Translations under genes and position numbers: made by a program
In this document: piece after piece, positions 13,723-22,249 of the stretch
Layout: each line of letters opens with the position of its first letter
How positions within the stretch are numbered: position 1 is the first letter of the stretch
Notes under the pieces: generated by a model
What the model was told of the DNA's origin: nothing
Database searches by the model: none
Seen by the model: the letters and a program-made list of their open reading frames with translations, nothing else
NCBI GenBank assembly: GCA_023428025.1
Contig: JAEYZN010000012.1
Location: 186,001-250,000 of the forward strand
Source of the DNA: Bacillota bacterium
GTDB lineage: Bacteria > Bacillota > Clostridia > Christensenellales > SZUA-584
DNA length: 64,000 nucleotides
Direction: 5' to 3'

Positions 13723-16700
13723 ATGCTTTACAAAAAACCTGATAAAAAAGAGCATAGGCATTGGAGCGGCTCCGGTTTTCGGGAATTATTTCGAGGATTT
13801 CGGGAATTATCTCGAGAATTAATTGAGAAGATAGGTGCTTTTTTGGGGCGCATCCCTTATTTCTTCCGGCGGGCATGGCTTAAGTTAAGAAGCGTGCTGC
13901 CTGGGAAAACGACAGCCTCGCCAAGCGGCGATTCTGGAAATATTCACGAAACCCAGATATTTGACAGTGTGAACGACGCGGCTGTCCCGCACCGCGCCGC
14001 TGTGCAAAAAAGCCGTCCCCCTCTGGATAAATACCGCACTGTCCCCCATATATCAAAAGAACATTTGTCCGGCGAAGGCAAAGAACATATCAATATGTTC
14101 CATTTGCGCCGTCACCAGCCCGGCGTCATTATCGGCGTGGTTTTAACATCGTTCAGGTTGCTGATGATCGCTTTGTTCATGATCGGCGCGGCCGGAGCAG
14201 GCGCGCTGATCGGCGTGGCCAAGGCCTACATGGAGACAACACCCACTTTGGATACCGGCAAGATCGAGGACCAATCCCAGACCTCTTACATCTATGACCG
14301 CAATGGCGAGCTCATCACCGCCTATACGGGATCGGAAAACCGTGACTGGGCAACGCTGGATGAAATTCCGCTGCAGCTTCGGCAGGCTGTTGTTGATATT
14401 GAGGACGTCCGCTTTTACTATCATTCAGGCGTTGACGTGAAGCGTCTCGTGGGCGCTTTTGTCAATAACCTGATGAACAGCAGCGTTCAGGGCGGCAGCA
14501 CCATCACGCAGCAACTCATCAAAAACCGGCTGCTCAGCACAGAGCGAACCTACAAGAGAAAAATACAGGAAGCTTATCTTTCGCTCCAGCTGGAAAACGA
14601 ATATGAAAAGGATGCGATACTGGAAGCTTACATGAACACCATTCATCTGGGCGCTTCCAACTATGGCGTAAAAGCCGCCGCGATGGACTATTTCGGCAAA
14701 AATCTGGACCAGCTTTCGCTGCGCGAGTGTGCGATGCTGGCGGGTATCACGCGGTATCCTTACCTCTACAACCCAAGGCGTTGCTTTTATGATGCAAATG
14801 ACCCCGGACTGATCAACAAACGTACCGACAATGTGCTTTTCCAGATGTATAAAGCCGGTGATATCACCTACGACGCCTATCAGGAAGCCCTGCATGACAC
14901 GGTATACGTATTGCCGACATCCAAGGTCAACGAGATGTACCAGATGCCGTATTTCGTGGAATACGCCGTATACGACGTGATCACGCACCTGTTAAAGCAG
15001 CGCAACATGCAGGACAACGATCAGAACCGTGCGCAGTTGGAAACGGAGTTGCGCACCAACGGCTACAGAATATATACCACGGTAGACCCGACAGTCCAAA
15101 AGACCGTTGAACAGAGCCTGGCTGAATGGGACGATTACCCCAAGCTGGAGGACGAAAGCAATTCTGTGATCCGCTATGAGAACAGCGACGGCACTGTTAC
15201 TGAGGTTGTCCAGCCGCAGGCCGCCGCAGTGGTGGTGGATCAATTGACAGGCGAGCTGAGAGCTGTTGTGGGCGGCCGCAACACGCCCACAGCCAGAAAA
15301 ACGCTGAACAGGGTCTATCAGACGACGATGCCCGTCGGCTCTTCCATCAAACCTATCGCCGTTTATGGTCCGGCCATCGACAAGGGCTACTCCGACGGTA
15401 CGGTGGTCCCCAACCTTCCGCTGCCTATAGAAGGCTGGGATTCTGAAAGGGGATATCCGGCGGGCGGCGCCTCCAATTACGGCCCCGTTACGCTGCGTAC
15501 CGGGCTGGTCCAATCGCTCAACAGCGCCACAGCCTACGCGCTGATGAATCTCGTCGGGCTTGACGATTCGTATAATTACCTGATTCAGATGGGCATTAAT
15601 CCGACGCATATCAGCAAGACAGGAGCCGGTCTCGCGCTGGGCACGTCCGGCATCACCCCCATCGAGATGGCGGGCGCATATGCCACCATTGCCAACAGCG
15701 GCGTTTATCTTGAGCCGTTAGCCTTTACAGTCGTGAAGGATAAGGACGGCAACATCATTCTGGACGCCAACGAGATTCGCGAAAAACGCCAGGTGTTCCA
15801 ACCGTCCACCGCATGGCTGGTCACCGACATGCTGGTCAACGCCGTGAACAGCGGCACCGGCAAACAGGCCAGAATAGATGGGATGACAGTGGGCGGCAAA
15901 ACCGGTACCAACCAGGAGGCGCTGGGCGTCTATTTCGCGGGCATCACGCCATACTATACGATGACGCTGTGGATCGGCCATGACAATTACAAACCGCTGG
16001 ATGAGGATGTGTATGCCTCCAGTTCGGCAGCGCCGCTTTGGAAATATATCATGTCCAAACTGGTGGAAGGAAAAGAAGACGCGCCCATCATCAACGCCGA
16101 TCCTTCTGACCTTGGCCTGGTGAAGGTGTCCGTCTGCTCGGTATCCGGCCAGTTGGCCGGGCCCGCCTGCGCGGAGGATCTGAGCGGCCACAAGCCTGTT
16201 ACCGCCTGGTATACAGCCGACACTGTGCCGACAAAAATATGTGATTTGCACACGCTCTACCCCGTCTGTCTGGCGAGCGGCAAGATCGCAGGGCCATATT
16301 GCCCGGACACGCCAGAAAATCTGGCCATGAAGAGCCTGCTGTTCCTGCCGGAAGATTCGATATACTGGAAACTGACGAATGAGCAGCGGAGCAAGTATCT
16401 GCCGGGTGCGCTGCACGCGCCGGTGGGCATGTCCATTGCCGATCTTGACCCGACGATGCCGGCTTATTATACCTACTACTGCGATATTCACACCGAGACC
16501 TGGCATAACGAGCAGCTGGCCCGCAATAGCGCCATTGAAGAAGCACAATCGCAGATCAACAAATCAAACGGGGTTTTGGGCGATTCCAGATACGCCATGT
16601 CCTTAAACGACAGGCAGCAGCTCAGCAACGAGATCAACGAGCTGTCGTCGCTCATCTCCAACGAAGCCTCGACACCGGCGGCGATTGAGCAGAAGACGGC

Positions 16701-16776
16701 GGAGCTTGAGCAACTGACTGATATGCTGATGGCGGTGTACACGCCGGTTGAACCCACACCCACACCCGACCCGTAA
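13723..16776 (+). CDS. Class A penicillin-binding protein (long form)
   Basis: This bifunctional enzyme polymerizes and cross-links peptidoglycan outside the membrane. After a 130-residue basic cytoplasmic N-terminus comes a membrane helix (about 138-168). The GT51 domain shows EDVRFYYHSGVD, GGSTITQQLIKN and YFGKNLDQLSLRE. The transpeptidase has SSIK, SLN and KTGT. The C-terminus carries Cys-containing repeats, a coiled coil and a PTPTPDP end. At 1017 residues it is longer than most homologues because of both ends. It stands alone and ends 1 bp from the convergent PBP gene. Confidence 0.93.
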   Translation: MLYKKPDKKEHRHWSGSGFRELFRGFRELSRELIEKIGAFLGRIPYFFRRAWLKLRSVLPGKTTASPSGDSGNIHETQIFDSVNDAAVPHRAAVQKSRPPLDKYRTVPHISKEHLSGEGKEHINMFHLRRHQPGVIIGVVLTSFRLLMIALFMIGAAGAGALIGVAKAYMETTPTLDTGKIEDQSQTSYIYDRNGELITAYTGSENRDWATLDEIPLQLRQAVVDIEDVRFYYHSGVDVKRLVGAFVNNLMNSSVQGGSTITQQLIKNRLLSTERTYKRKIQEAYLSLQLENEYEKDAILEAYMNTIHLGASNYGVKAAAMDYFGKNLDQLSLRECAMLAGITRYPYLYNPRRCFYDANDPGLINKRTDNVLFQMYKAGDITYDAYQEALHDTVYVLPTSKVNEMYQMPYFVEYAVYDVITHLLKQRNMQDNDQNRAQLETELRTNGYRIYTTVDPTVQKTVEQSLAEWDDYPKLEDESNSVIRYENSDGTVTEVVQPQAAAVVVDQLTGELRAVVGGRNTPTARKTLNRVYQTTMPVGSSIKPIAVYGPAIDKGYSDGTVVPNLPLPIEGWDSERGYPAGGASNYGPVTLRTGLVQSLNSATAYALMNLVGLDDSYNYLIQMGINPTHISKTGAGLALGTSGITPIEMAGAYATIANSGVYLEPLAFTVVKDKDGNIILDANEIREKRQVFQPSTAWLVTDMLVNAVNSGTGKQARIDGMTVGGKTGTNQEALGVYFAGITPYYTMTLWIGHDNYKPLDEDVYASSSAAPLWKYIMSKLVEGKEDAPIINADPSDLGLVKVSVCSVSGQLAGPACAEDLSGHKPVTAWYTADTVPTKICDLHTLYPVCLASGKIAGPYCPDTPENLAMKSLLFLPEDSIYWKLTNEQRSKYLPGALHAPVGMSIADLDPTMPAYYTYYCDIHTETWHNEQLARNSAIEEAQSQINKSNGVLGDSRYAMSLNDRQQLSNEINELSSLISNEASTPAAIEQKTAELEQLTDMLMAVYTPVEPTPTPDP

Positions 16777-16777
16777 G

Positions 16778-19147
16778 CTATGGCATGTAAGTCTCTTCGG
16801 CCAACACTTCAATATCGACACTGGCGGAGGGCGGCCCGGTAAGCTGCTCTCCGTTTATTTTTATCTCCGGATGGACGGGCACCACCTGATATTGATACCA
16901 ATGTCCGTACTCGGCCGAATAGTCGCTGATATCAATCCGCGCGTTGTTGCCATCATATTTTCCGATCATGACAGTGGAGTTGTCGTCAAGATCGGTACGG
17001 AAAAGCTGGTAGAGCACATAGTCCTGCTTGGGCGTAAAGGTGATTCGCGGATAGCCGCCGCTGCCGCTCACCACCTCCAGATCATCCGGCGGTTCGGGGA
17101 CAGCCCAGTAATCCGTATAAAGAGTGGGCGCACGATCCTTAACAAAATATTCGAGCGTGGCATCCTCTTCCGGTGTGAAGACGCTGGCCAGCAAAGGCTC
17201 GCTGCCGGTTCTCAGCGACTTGATGTCGATACGCGCCTGTACAATGGTGTCCGGCTTGGTGAATTGCGGCGCGGGCGAGTCGCTGTAAACAAAAGCGAAC
17301 ATCTTGTTGATCAGTTCAGCAGGGTATGTCCCGCCGGTCACATCAGCCGGAAGGCTGTGCGCCGCGTCTGTTGAATCGAAGCCCATCCAGCTGCACATTG
17401 TGTATTCCGGGTTATAAGCGACTGTCCAGGCATCCTTGTTGCCTTCTGTCGCCGTGCTGCCCGAGGTGCCCGTCTTGGCGGCGATGGTCACACCCGGCAC
17501 ATTCACCCGACGTGCGGTCCCTGTATCCGCGGCGGTTTCCAGCATAGAGGTCATTAGAAACGCCGTTTCTTTGGACAGCACCGATACTTTGGATGCGGGC
17601 CGTTCGTAAACAACCTTGCCGCGGCCATCCTCTATTTTGGAGATGCAGCTGGGGTGCGAGTAATAGCCTCCATTGGCAAAGGGCGTAAATGCGTTGCACA
17701 GCGTCAGCGGCGAGACGCCTGTCGTGAAACCACCCAATGCAAGCGTGAGCCCGACGTCTTTCTGGTCAAACGGAATGCCCACGCTGGAAGCGTAGAGTTT
17801 ACCGACCTGCACGCCCAGCTTTTCGAATACACGCACCGCCGGAAGATTTAACGATTTGGCCAGGGCCTCCCTCATCGTCACCCATCCCGCGTAACTGTCC
17901 GAGAAATTCTTGGGTACATAGCCGTTGAAGTCTTCCTTTTCATCCAACACAAGCGTTGTGGGTGAATATCCGAGTTTCTCCATCGCGGGCGCGTACACGA
18001 TCACCGGTTTGATCGCCGAACCGGGCTGCCGCTTGATATCTATGCCGCGGTTCAAGCCTCGACGCGTTTCATACTCTCTCCCCCCCACGATCGCCCGTAT
18101 CTCGCTGGTTTTGCTGTCCAGCACGCAGAAAGCGGACTGGCACGGGTCCCCGTCCGAAGCATTTGGCGGGAAGGCTTTATTGTCCTTGTACAATGTCTCC
18201 AGCTGGTTCTGGATATCCTGATCCAGCGTTGTGTAGATGCGGTAGCCGCTGGACAGCAGCTCCTCGCTATCCAACGATAATATCTGTTCCGCTTCGCTCA
18301 ACACCATATCCATATAATACCCGTACTTGGCCTGAGGCTTCTCGATAAGCGCCACTTCCTCGGCCTGAGCCTGCCTCATCTGCTTTTCGGAAATATAACC
18401 CAGTTTGTTCATCTCAGACAGCACAAGATCCCGCCGCGTCGTGGACTTTTCAAGATTGAGGTGCGGCGCATAATGGGACGGCCCTTTGATGACGCCTGCC
18501 AGCAGTGCGGCCTGAGCCAGTGTCAGTTCATCGGCATGCACGCCAAAATATGTCTTTGCCGCCGCTTCAATGCCATAAGCGCCGTTCCCGAAATAGATGT
18601 AATTCAGATACATTTCAAATATTTCGTCTTTGGAATAGGCCTGCTCCAGCTCGTAGGCCATCACTGCTTCCTGCAGCTTTCTGGACATCGTCTGAACGCC
18701 GGTGAGGCTGGTAAGCTTGACGAGCTGCTGCGATATGGTGCTGCCCCCCTGTATGTTGCTGTTAGTCAAATTGTTTACAAATGCACCAATAAGACGCTTT
18801 ATGTCCACCCCATGATGCTCATAGAACCGAGCATCCTCTATGGCTATAAACGCATCCTTCACATAGCCGGGAATCTTATCGATTGGCAGATAGACACGAT
18901 TCTCCTGGTTATAAAGCGCGGCGGTCTCATTTCCATCCATATCATAAATCAGCAGCGTCTGCTGCATTTCACCGATCTTACTGGGATCGAATTCCTTCCA
19001 TTCTTCAAGCCCCATGAGATAGGAGAATGCGAAAACCGCTCCTGAGATGGTCATAATAATGCCAACGAGTGCTGACATTTTAATAAATCCGAGAAAATGT
19101 CTCCAAAACGTTTTGGGACGTTCCTGATCGTTTCGATGCTTGCCCAT
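16778..19147 (-). CDS. Class A penicillin-binding protein with C-terminal FN3-like domain
   Basis: A second bifunctional peptidoglycan glycosyltransferase/transpeptidase, 789 residues from the ATG at 19147 (AGGCAGG just upstream; a TTG extension to 19222 lacks a site). A membrane helix lies at about residues 23-45. GT51 motifs are EDARFYEHHGVD, GGSTISQQLVK and YIYFGNGAYGIEAAA. Transpeptidase motifs are SAIK, SLN and KTGTSG. Residues from about 680 resemble a fibronectin type III domain (PPDDLEVVSGSGG and later YQYQVVPV). It converges on the other PBP gene with a 1-bp gap. Confidence 0.93.
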   Translation of the reverse strand: MGKHRNDQERPKTFWRHFLGFIKMSALVGIIMTISGAVFAFSYLMGLEEWKEFDPSKIGEMQQTLLIYDMDGNETAALYNQENRVYLPIDKIPGYVKDAFIAIEDARFYEHHGVDIKRLIGAFVNNLTNSNIQGGSTISQQLVKLTSLTGVQTMSRKLQEAVMAYELEQAYSKDEIFEMYLNYIYFGNGAYGIEAAAKTYFGVHADELTLAQAALLAGVIKGPSHYAPHLNLEKSTTRRDLVLSEMNKLGYISEKQMRQAQAEEVALIEKPQAKYGYYMDMVLSEAEQILSLDSEELLSSGYRIYTTLDQDIQNQLETLYKDNKAFPPNASDGDPCQSAFCVLDSKTSEIRAIVGGREYETRRGLNRGIDIKRQPGSAIKPVIVYAPAMEKLGYSPTTLVLDEKEDFNGYVPKNFSDSYAGWVTMREALAKSLNLPAVRVFEKLGVQVGKLYASSVGIPFDQKDVGLTLALGGFTTGVSPLTLCNAFTPFANGGYYSHPSCISKIEDGRGKVVYERPASKVSVLSKETAFLMTSMLETAADTGTARRVNVPGVTIAAKTGTSGSTATEGNKDAWTVAYNPEYTMCSWMGFDSTDAAHSLPADVTGGTYPAELINKMFAFVYSDSPAPQFTKPDTIVQARIDIKSLRTGSEPLLASVFTPEEDATLEYFVKDRAPTLYTDYWAVPEPPDDLEVVSGSGGYPRITFTPKQDYVLYQLFRTDLDDNSTVMIGKYDGNNARIDISDYSAEYGHWYQYQVVPVHPEIKINGEQLTGPPSASVDIEVLAEETYMP

Positions 19148-19270
19148 GGATGCCTGCCTTTTTTGTTGTCGAACACTGTTTTTAGGCTGTTCCGAAATGA
19201 TCGGGAATATGTCTTTCGACAAAAACCATATTCTAACACGAAAACAAGTGCGGATATGTCAAAATCTCTC

Positions 19271-19297
19271 AAAGGATGAAGCGCTAATAAACAGAAT
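19271..19297 (+). promoter_or_regulatory. Sigma-H-type promoter of the spoIIA operon
   Basis: AAAGGATGA (19271-19279) and ACAGAAT (19291-19297), 11 bp apart, fit the sigma-H pattern RnAGGAwWW-N11/12-RnnGAAT except for one A/T-class position. They lie 32 bp before the spoIIAA start. In Bacillus the spoIIA operon is transcribed by sigma-H, so position and sequence agree. Confidence 0.7.
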
Positions 19298-19329
19298 ACG
19301 TAAAGGATCATTCAGAAAGGATGGACCGT

Positions 19330-19635
19330 ATGCAGATAAGAGTCAAACAGCAGGAGCATAGTATCACCGCCTGTCTGGACGGTGAACTTGACCATCACTC
19401 CGCCATACAGACCCGCGAATCGCTGGACAAGCTGATCGCAAAATATAAGGATACCGATCTGGTGCTGGACCTTAAGAACCTGAGTTTTATGGACAGTTCA
19501 GGGCTGGGCGTGATCATCGGGCGATACAAGAAGCTCAAAAGCAGCGGGCACAATCTGTATGTCAAGAATGCCAGCAGACAGATTGACAAGGTGTTCAATG
19601 TCAGCGGCTTATACAGCATTATCAAGAAATTATAG
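19330..19635 (+). CDS. spoIIAA: Anti-sigma F factor antagonist SpoIIAA
   Basis: SpoIIAA is the STAS-domain partner that frees sigma-F from SpoIIAB when dephosphorylated by SpoIIE. The 101-residue protein has GELDHH near the N-terminus and LSFMDSSGLGVIIGRYK, where the first Ser after Asp (Ser56) is the phosphorylation site by comparison with Bacillus Ser58. ATG 19330 was chosen over ATG 19321, whose binding site would touch the start codon. It is the first gene of spoIIAA-spoIIAB-sigF. Confidence 0.96.
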   Translation: MQIRVKQQEHSITACLDGELDHHSAIQTRESLDKLIAKYKDTDLVLDLKNLSFMDSSGLGVIIGRYKKLKSSGHNLYVKNASRQIDKVFNVSGLYSIIKKL

Positions 19636-19652
19636 TATATCGGGGGCGTCAA

Positions 19653-20084
19653 ATGGAAATCAAAAACACAATGGAACTCAAGCTGCCCAGCCTTTCTGTG
19701 AACGAGGGATTTGCACGCAGCGTTGTCGGCGCGTTTGCCACTCAGCTCGACCCCACTCTTGAAGAGGTTGCGGATATCAAGACCGCCGTATCGGAGGCGG
19801 TCACCAATGCGATTGTGCATGCTTACCCGCAGACAGAGGGTGAAATCATCATCAGCGCGTCGCTGTCCGGCCGGACGCTGGCCGTTTCTGTTGCCGATAA
19901 GGGCGTAGGCATACGCGATATCAAGCAGGCCCGCCAGCCTTTTTTCAGCACGGCAGGCGACGAATCCCGGTCGGGCATGGGCTTTACCGTCATGGAAACT
20001 TTCATGGACGAGGTGACCATTACCTCTACTCCCGGACAGGGCACCGTCGTGGAAATGACAAAGACCATCCATACTCAAGGATAA
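19653..20084 (+). CDS. spoIIAB: Anti-sigma F factor SpoIIAB
   Basis: SpoIIAB is a serine kinase of the Bergerat (GHKL) fold; it holds sigma-F inactive and phosphorylates SpoIIAA. The 143-residue protein shows the N box SEAVTNAIVHAYP, DKGVGI, and the glycine-rich SGMGFTVMETFMD. GGGGGCG lies before the ATG. It sits between spoIIAA (17 bp) and sigF (4 bp). Confidence 0.96.
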   Translation: MEIKNTMELKLPSLSVNEGFARSVVGAFATQLDPTLEEVADIKTAVSEAVTNAIVHAYPQTEGEIIISASLSGRTLAVSVADKGVGIRDIKQARQPFFSTAGDESRSGMGFTVMETFMDEVTITSTPGQGTVVEMTKTIHTQG

Positions 20085-20088
20085 AATC

Positions 20089-20823
20089 ATGGCCGAAAAG
20101 GGTTTGCTTTCACATGAGGAAAGCTTAAGGCTCATCAAGAAAGCGCAGAAAGGCGACGCAGCAGCTCAGGAAACGCTCGTCGTCAGAAATACGGCGCTGG
20201 TGAAGAGCATCGTTAAAAAGTTTCTCAACAGGGGTGTGGAGTTTGACGATCTGATGCAGATCGGTTCGCTGGGGCTGATCAAAGCGATCAAGGGCTACGA
20301 TCCCAGCTTCGACGTGCGCTTCTCCACTTATGCCGTCCCTATGATCGCCGGCGAGATCAAGCGCTTCCTTCGCGATGACGGCATCATCAAGGTCAGCCGG
20401 TCTTTACGGGAAAAATCGTTTGAGATATTCAACGTCAAGGAACGGCTGAAGGACGAACTCAAGCGCGAGCCCACGATCGACGAGCTGGCGCAGAAGCTGC
20501 AGATGTCGCCTGAAGATATCGTGTTCGCAATGGAGGCCGTGCGCAGCCCTGTTTCTATCTACGAGCCCGCCTTTGACGACGACAACTCCAAAACGCTGTT
20601 GATCGACACGATGTCCGAACATGACGACAATGCGATGATCGATTCCATACTACTCAAGGAAATGATCCAGAAGCTGGATCCAAAAGAGCGGCAGCTCATC
20701 ATGCTGCGTTTTTACAGCGACAAAACGCAGATGGAGATTGCCGAGGTGCTGGGCGTATCCCAGGTGCAGGTGTCACGCCTGATCACAAAAACACTTAACA
20801 AGCTGAAAAAGTCGGTCGAATAG
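20089..20823 (+). CDS. sigF: Sporulation sigma factor F
   Basis: Sigma-F starts forespore-specific transcription. The 244-residue protein has regions 2 to 4 of sigma-70 factors: FDDLMQIGSLGLIKAIKGYD and RFSTYAVPMIAGEIKRFLRDDG (region 2), EPTIDELAQKLQMSPEDI (region 3), and TQMEIAEVLGVSQVQVSRL (region 4 helix-turn-helix). It is the last gene of the spoIIA operon and is followed by an intrinsic terminator. Confidence 0.96.
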   Translation: MAEKGLLSHEESLRLIKKAQKGDAAAQETLVVRNTALVKSIVKKFLNRGVEFDDLMQIGSLGLIKAIKGYDPSFDVRFSTYAVPMIAGEIKRFLRDDGIIKVSRSLREKSFEIFNVKERLKDELKREPTIDELAQKLQMSPEDIVFAMEAVRSPVSIYEPAFDDDNSKTLLIDTMSEHDDNAMIDSILLKEMIQKLDPKERQLIMLRFYSDKTQMEIAEVLGVSQVQVSRLITKTLNKLKKSVE

Positions 20824-20890
20824 AAAATTTCTGTATCGTAAACTCGTCTTTTTTTGCTGTATTTCGGTCAAAGATTCTCTTTTTCATTCT

Positions 20891-20920
20891 GCCCGGCAGT
20901 TAAGCCGGGCAAATATTTTT
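20891..20920 (+). terminator. Intrinsic terminator after sigF
   Basis: A perfect 7-bp GC stem (GCCCGGC / GCCGGGC) with an AGTTAA loop is followed by AAATATTTTT. It lies 67 bp after the sigF stop and separates the spoIIA and spoVA units, at least in part. Confidence 0.8.
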
Positions 20921-20989
20921 CTTCTGCCTGCGGATAATAAAACTGACCGCGGAGTTGCCGCGCCGTCAATAATTAAGGAGAATTTGGCT

Positions 20990-21124
20990 GTGCAGTATTT
21001 GTTGCGAAAAAAATGGCTGCTGACTGTGATCATACTTTTTATCTGCGCGATCATAGCGCTGCTGATCGCCCTGTTGCTGGTCCATCCGCAGATGGGAACA
21101 TATACCGATGCCTCATACATATAA
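20990..21124 (+). CDS. 44-residue single-helix membrane microprotein ahead of spoVAA
   Basis: A GTG-started ORF at 20990 has AAGGAG 9 bases upstream. It encodes a short basic N-terminus (MQYLLRKKW), one long hydrophobic helix (about residues 10-32) and a short polar tail ending DASYI. Its stop is 2 bases before the spoVAA ATG, which itself has no spaced binding site, so the two are probably translationally coupled. I do not recognise a family. Position predicts forespore expression with the spoVA genes. Confidence 0.6.
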   Translation: MQYLLRKKWLLTVIILFICAIIALLIALLLVHPQMGTYTDASYI

Positions 21125-21126
21125 GG

Positions 21127-21708
21127 ATGAAAAAGGAGCTTTATTTCTCCATAGAAAAAACCTCATATGTCAGTGAGCCCCGCATACCTTTGGCGGGAAT
21201 CTGTACTGTTCATGGCGCCCCCGCCGCGCCGATGGCAGGTATTTTCTTTGCGCTTCCGGGCGAAGCCGTGACCATCACGGCGCTGGATGTGATGTCTCGT
21301 CTTGTGTCTCTTTATCCTGACTACACTATCACCAATCTGGGGCCGACCGAATGCAACGTGTTTCTGAAGCATGACCAGAAAAGAAATCTGGGAAAGATCA
21401 TCAAAGCGGTGCTGCTGTGTGCCGTGATGTTCTTCGGTGGCGCGATCGCGATCATGACATTCCACGAAGATGTGGATATGCCCCAGGTCCACAGCGATAT
21501 TTATGAGTTCTTCACCGGCTCTCAGCTTGAAACCGTACCGGTGGTCAGCATTCCCTACAGCATCGGTAGTGCGGTGGGATTCGTGATGCTGTTTGGTCTG
21601 TACCGAAAAAAGAAAACGACGCCCACCGTGCTGGATATCGACATACACAACCACGAGAACGATTTGAGGGATTATTTGGCCGCCAAGAGCAAGCGTCCCG
21701 ATGGCTGA
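21127..21708 (+). CDS. spoVAA: Stage V sporulation protein AA
   Basis: SpoVAA is a membrane component of the SpoVA system that moves Ca-dipicolinate into the forespore and out at germination. The 193-residue protein has a soluble N-terminal domain, two helices (about 97-117 and 138-160) and a polar tail, as in the family. It lies directly behind the 44-residue ORF and overlaps spoVAB by 8 bases. Sequence recognition is moderate; operon order makes the call firm. Confidence 0.85.
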   Translation: MKKELYFSIEKTSYVSEPRIPLAGICTVHGAPAAPMAGIFFALPGEAVTITALDVMSRLVSLYPDYTITNLGPTECNVFLKHDQKRNLGKIIKAVLLCAVMFFGGAIAIMTFHEDVDMPQVHSDIYEFFTGSQLETVPVVSIPYSIGSAVGFVMLFGLYRKKKTTPTVLDIDIHNHENDLRDYLAAKSKRPDG

Positions 21709-22114
21709 TATACTCTCGGCCATCACGGGCCTGTGCGCGGGCGTGGTATCCGGTACGGCTCTGTGCGCCTTTTATGTGGCGCTGGGCGTTTTCTCGAAAA
21801 CGGCGCAGAGCCTGAACATGAAGAACGCGGGAAACGTGATGGTTGCCAGCGCTGCGATCGGGGGTCTTTTGGGGACAGCCATCACGCTGTTCAATTTTAA
21901 AATATTGGTCGGTGAAGCGTTTGGCGCGGTGTTCGGTATTTTTGGCGGCATCTATGTCGGCATCGTGATCGCCTGTCTGGCGGAGGTGACGGACGCGATT
22001 CCGATGATCAAGAACTATGGCTTGTCGAGACGCGTTATCGTGGTGCTGCTCAGCGGGTTCGTTCTTGGTAAGACGGCGGGTGCATTGGTGTATTGGTTGT
22101 CAGGGGTGTTTTAA
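21701..22114 (+). CDS. spoVAB: Stage V sporulation protein AB
   Basis: This 137-residue protein is almost wholly hydrophobic, with about four membrane helices and Gly-rich packing motifs (FGAVFGIFGGIYVGIVIACL, then AEVTDAIPMIKNYGL), typical of SpoVAB. It is part of the SpoVA dipicolinate channel complex. The start overlaps the end of spoVAA by 8 bases, which indicates coupling. Confidence 0.9.
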   Translation: MADILSAITGLCAGVVSGTALCAFYVALGVFSKTAQSLNMKNAGNVMVASAAIGGLLGTAITLFNFKILVGEAFGAVFGIFGGIYVGIVIACLAEVTDAIPMIKNYGLSRRVIVVLLSGFVLGKTAGALVYWLSGVF

Positions 22115-22125
22115 GGAAAGGATGG

Positions 22126-22236
22126 ATGATGAAGAATTATGTAAAAATGCCGGATGTCAATATCGGCGCGCTACAGAATATTGAAGAAAATGAAGAGTAT
22201 ACCAGAACCGTGACAGAGAAGCAGAAGAGAGTTTAA
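22126..22236 (+). CDS. 36-residue ORF between spoVAB and spoVAC
   Basis: An ORF starting ATG-ATG at 22126 has AAGGAAAGG just upstream and encodes a charged, non-membrane peptide (MMKNYVKMPDVNIG, then IEENEEYTRTVTEKQKRV). It ends 13 bases before spoVAC. The binding site and snug fit in the operon suggest it is translated, but the peptide matches no family I know. A second overlapping frame from ATG 22122 is shorter (18 codons). Confidence 0.5.
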   Translation: MMKNYVKMPDVNIGALQNIEENEEYTRTVTEKQKRV

Positions 22237-22249
22237 AGAGGGCTGAATA

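Noticed and set aside
13637..13876. Minus-strand ORF of 79 codons at the start of the PBP gene
   Set aside because: Shadow of a repeated DNA stretch; no binding site.
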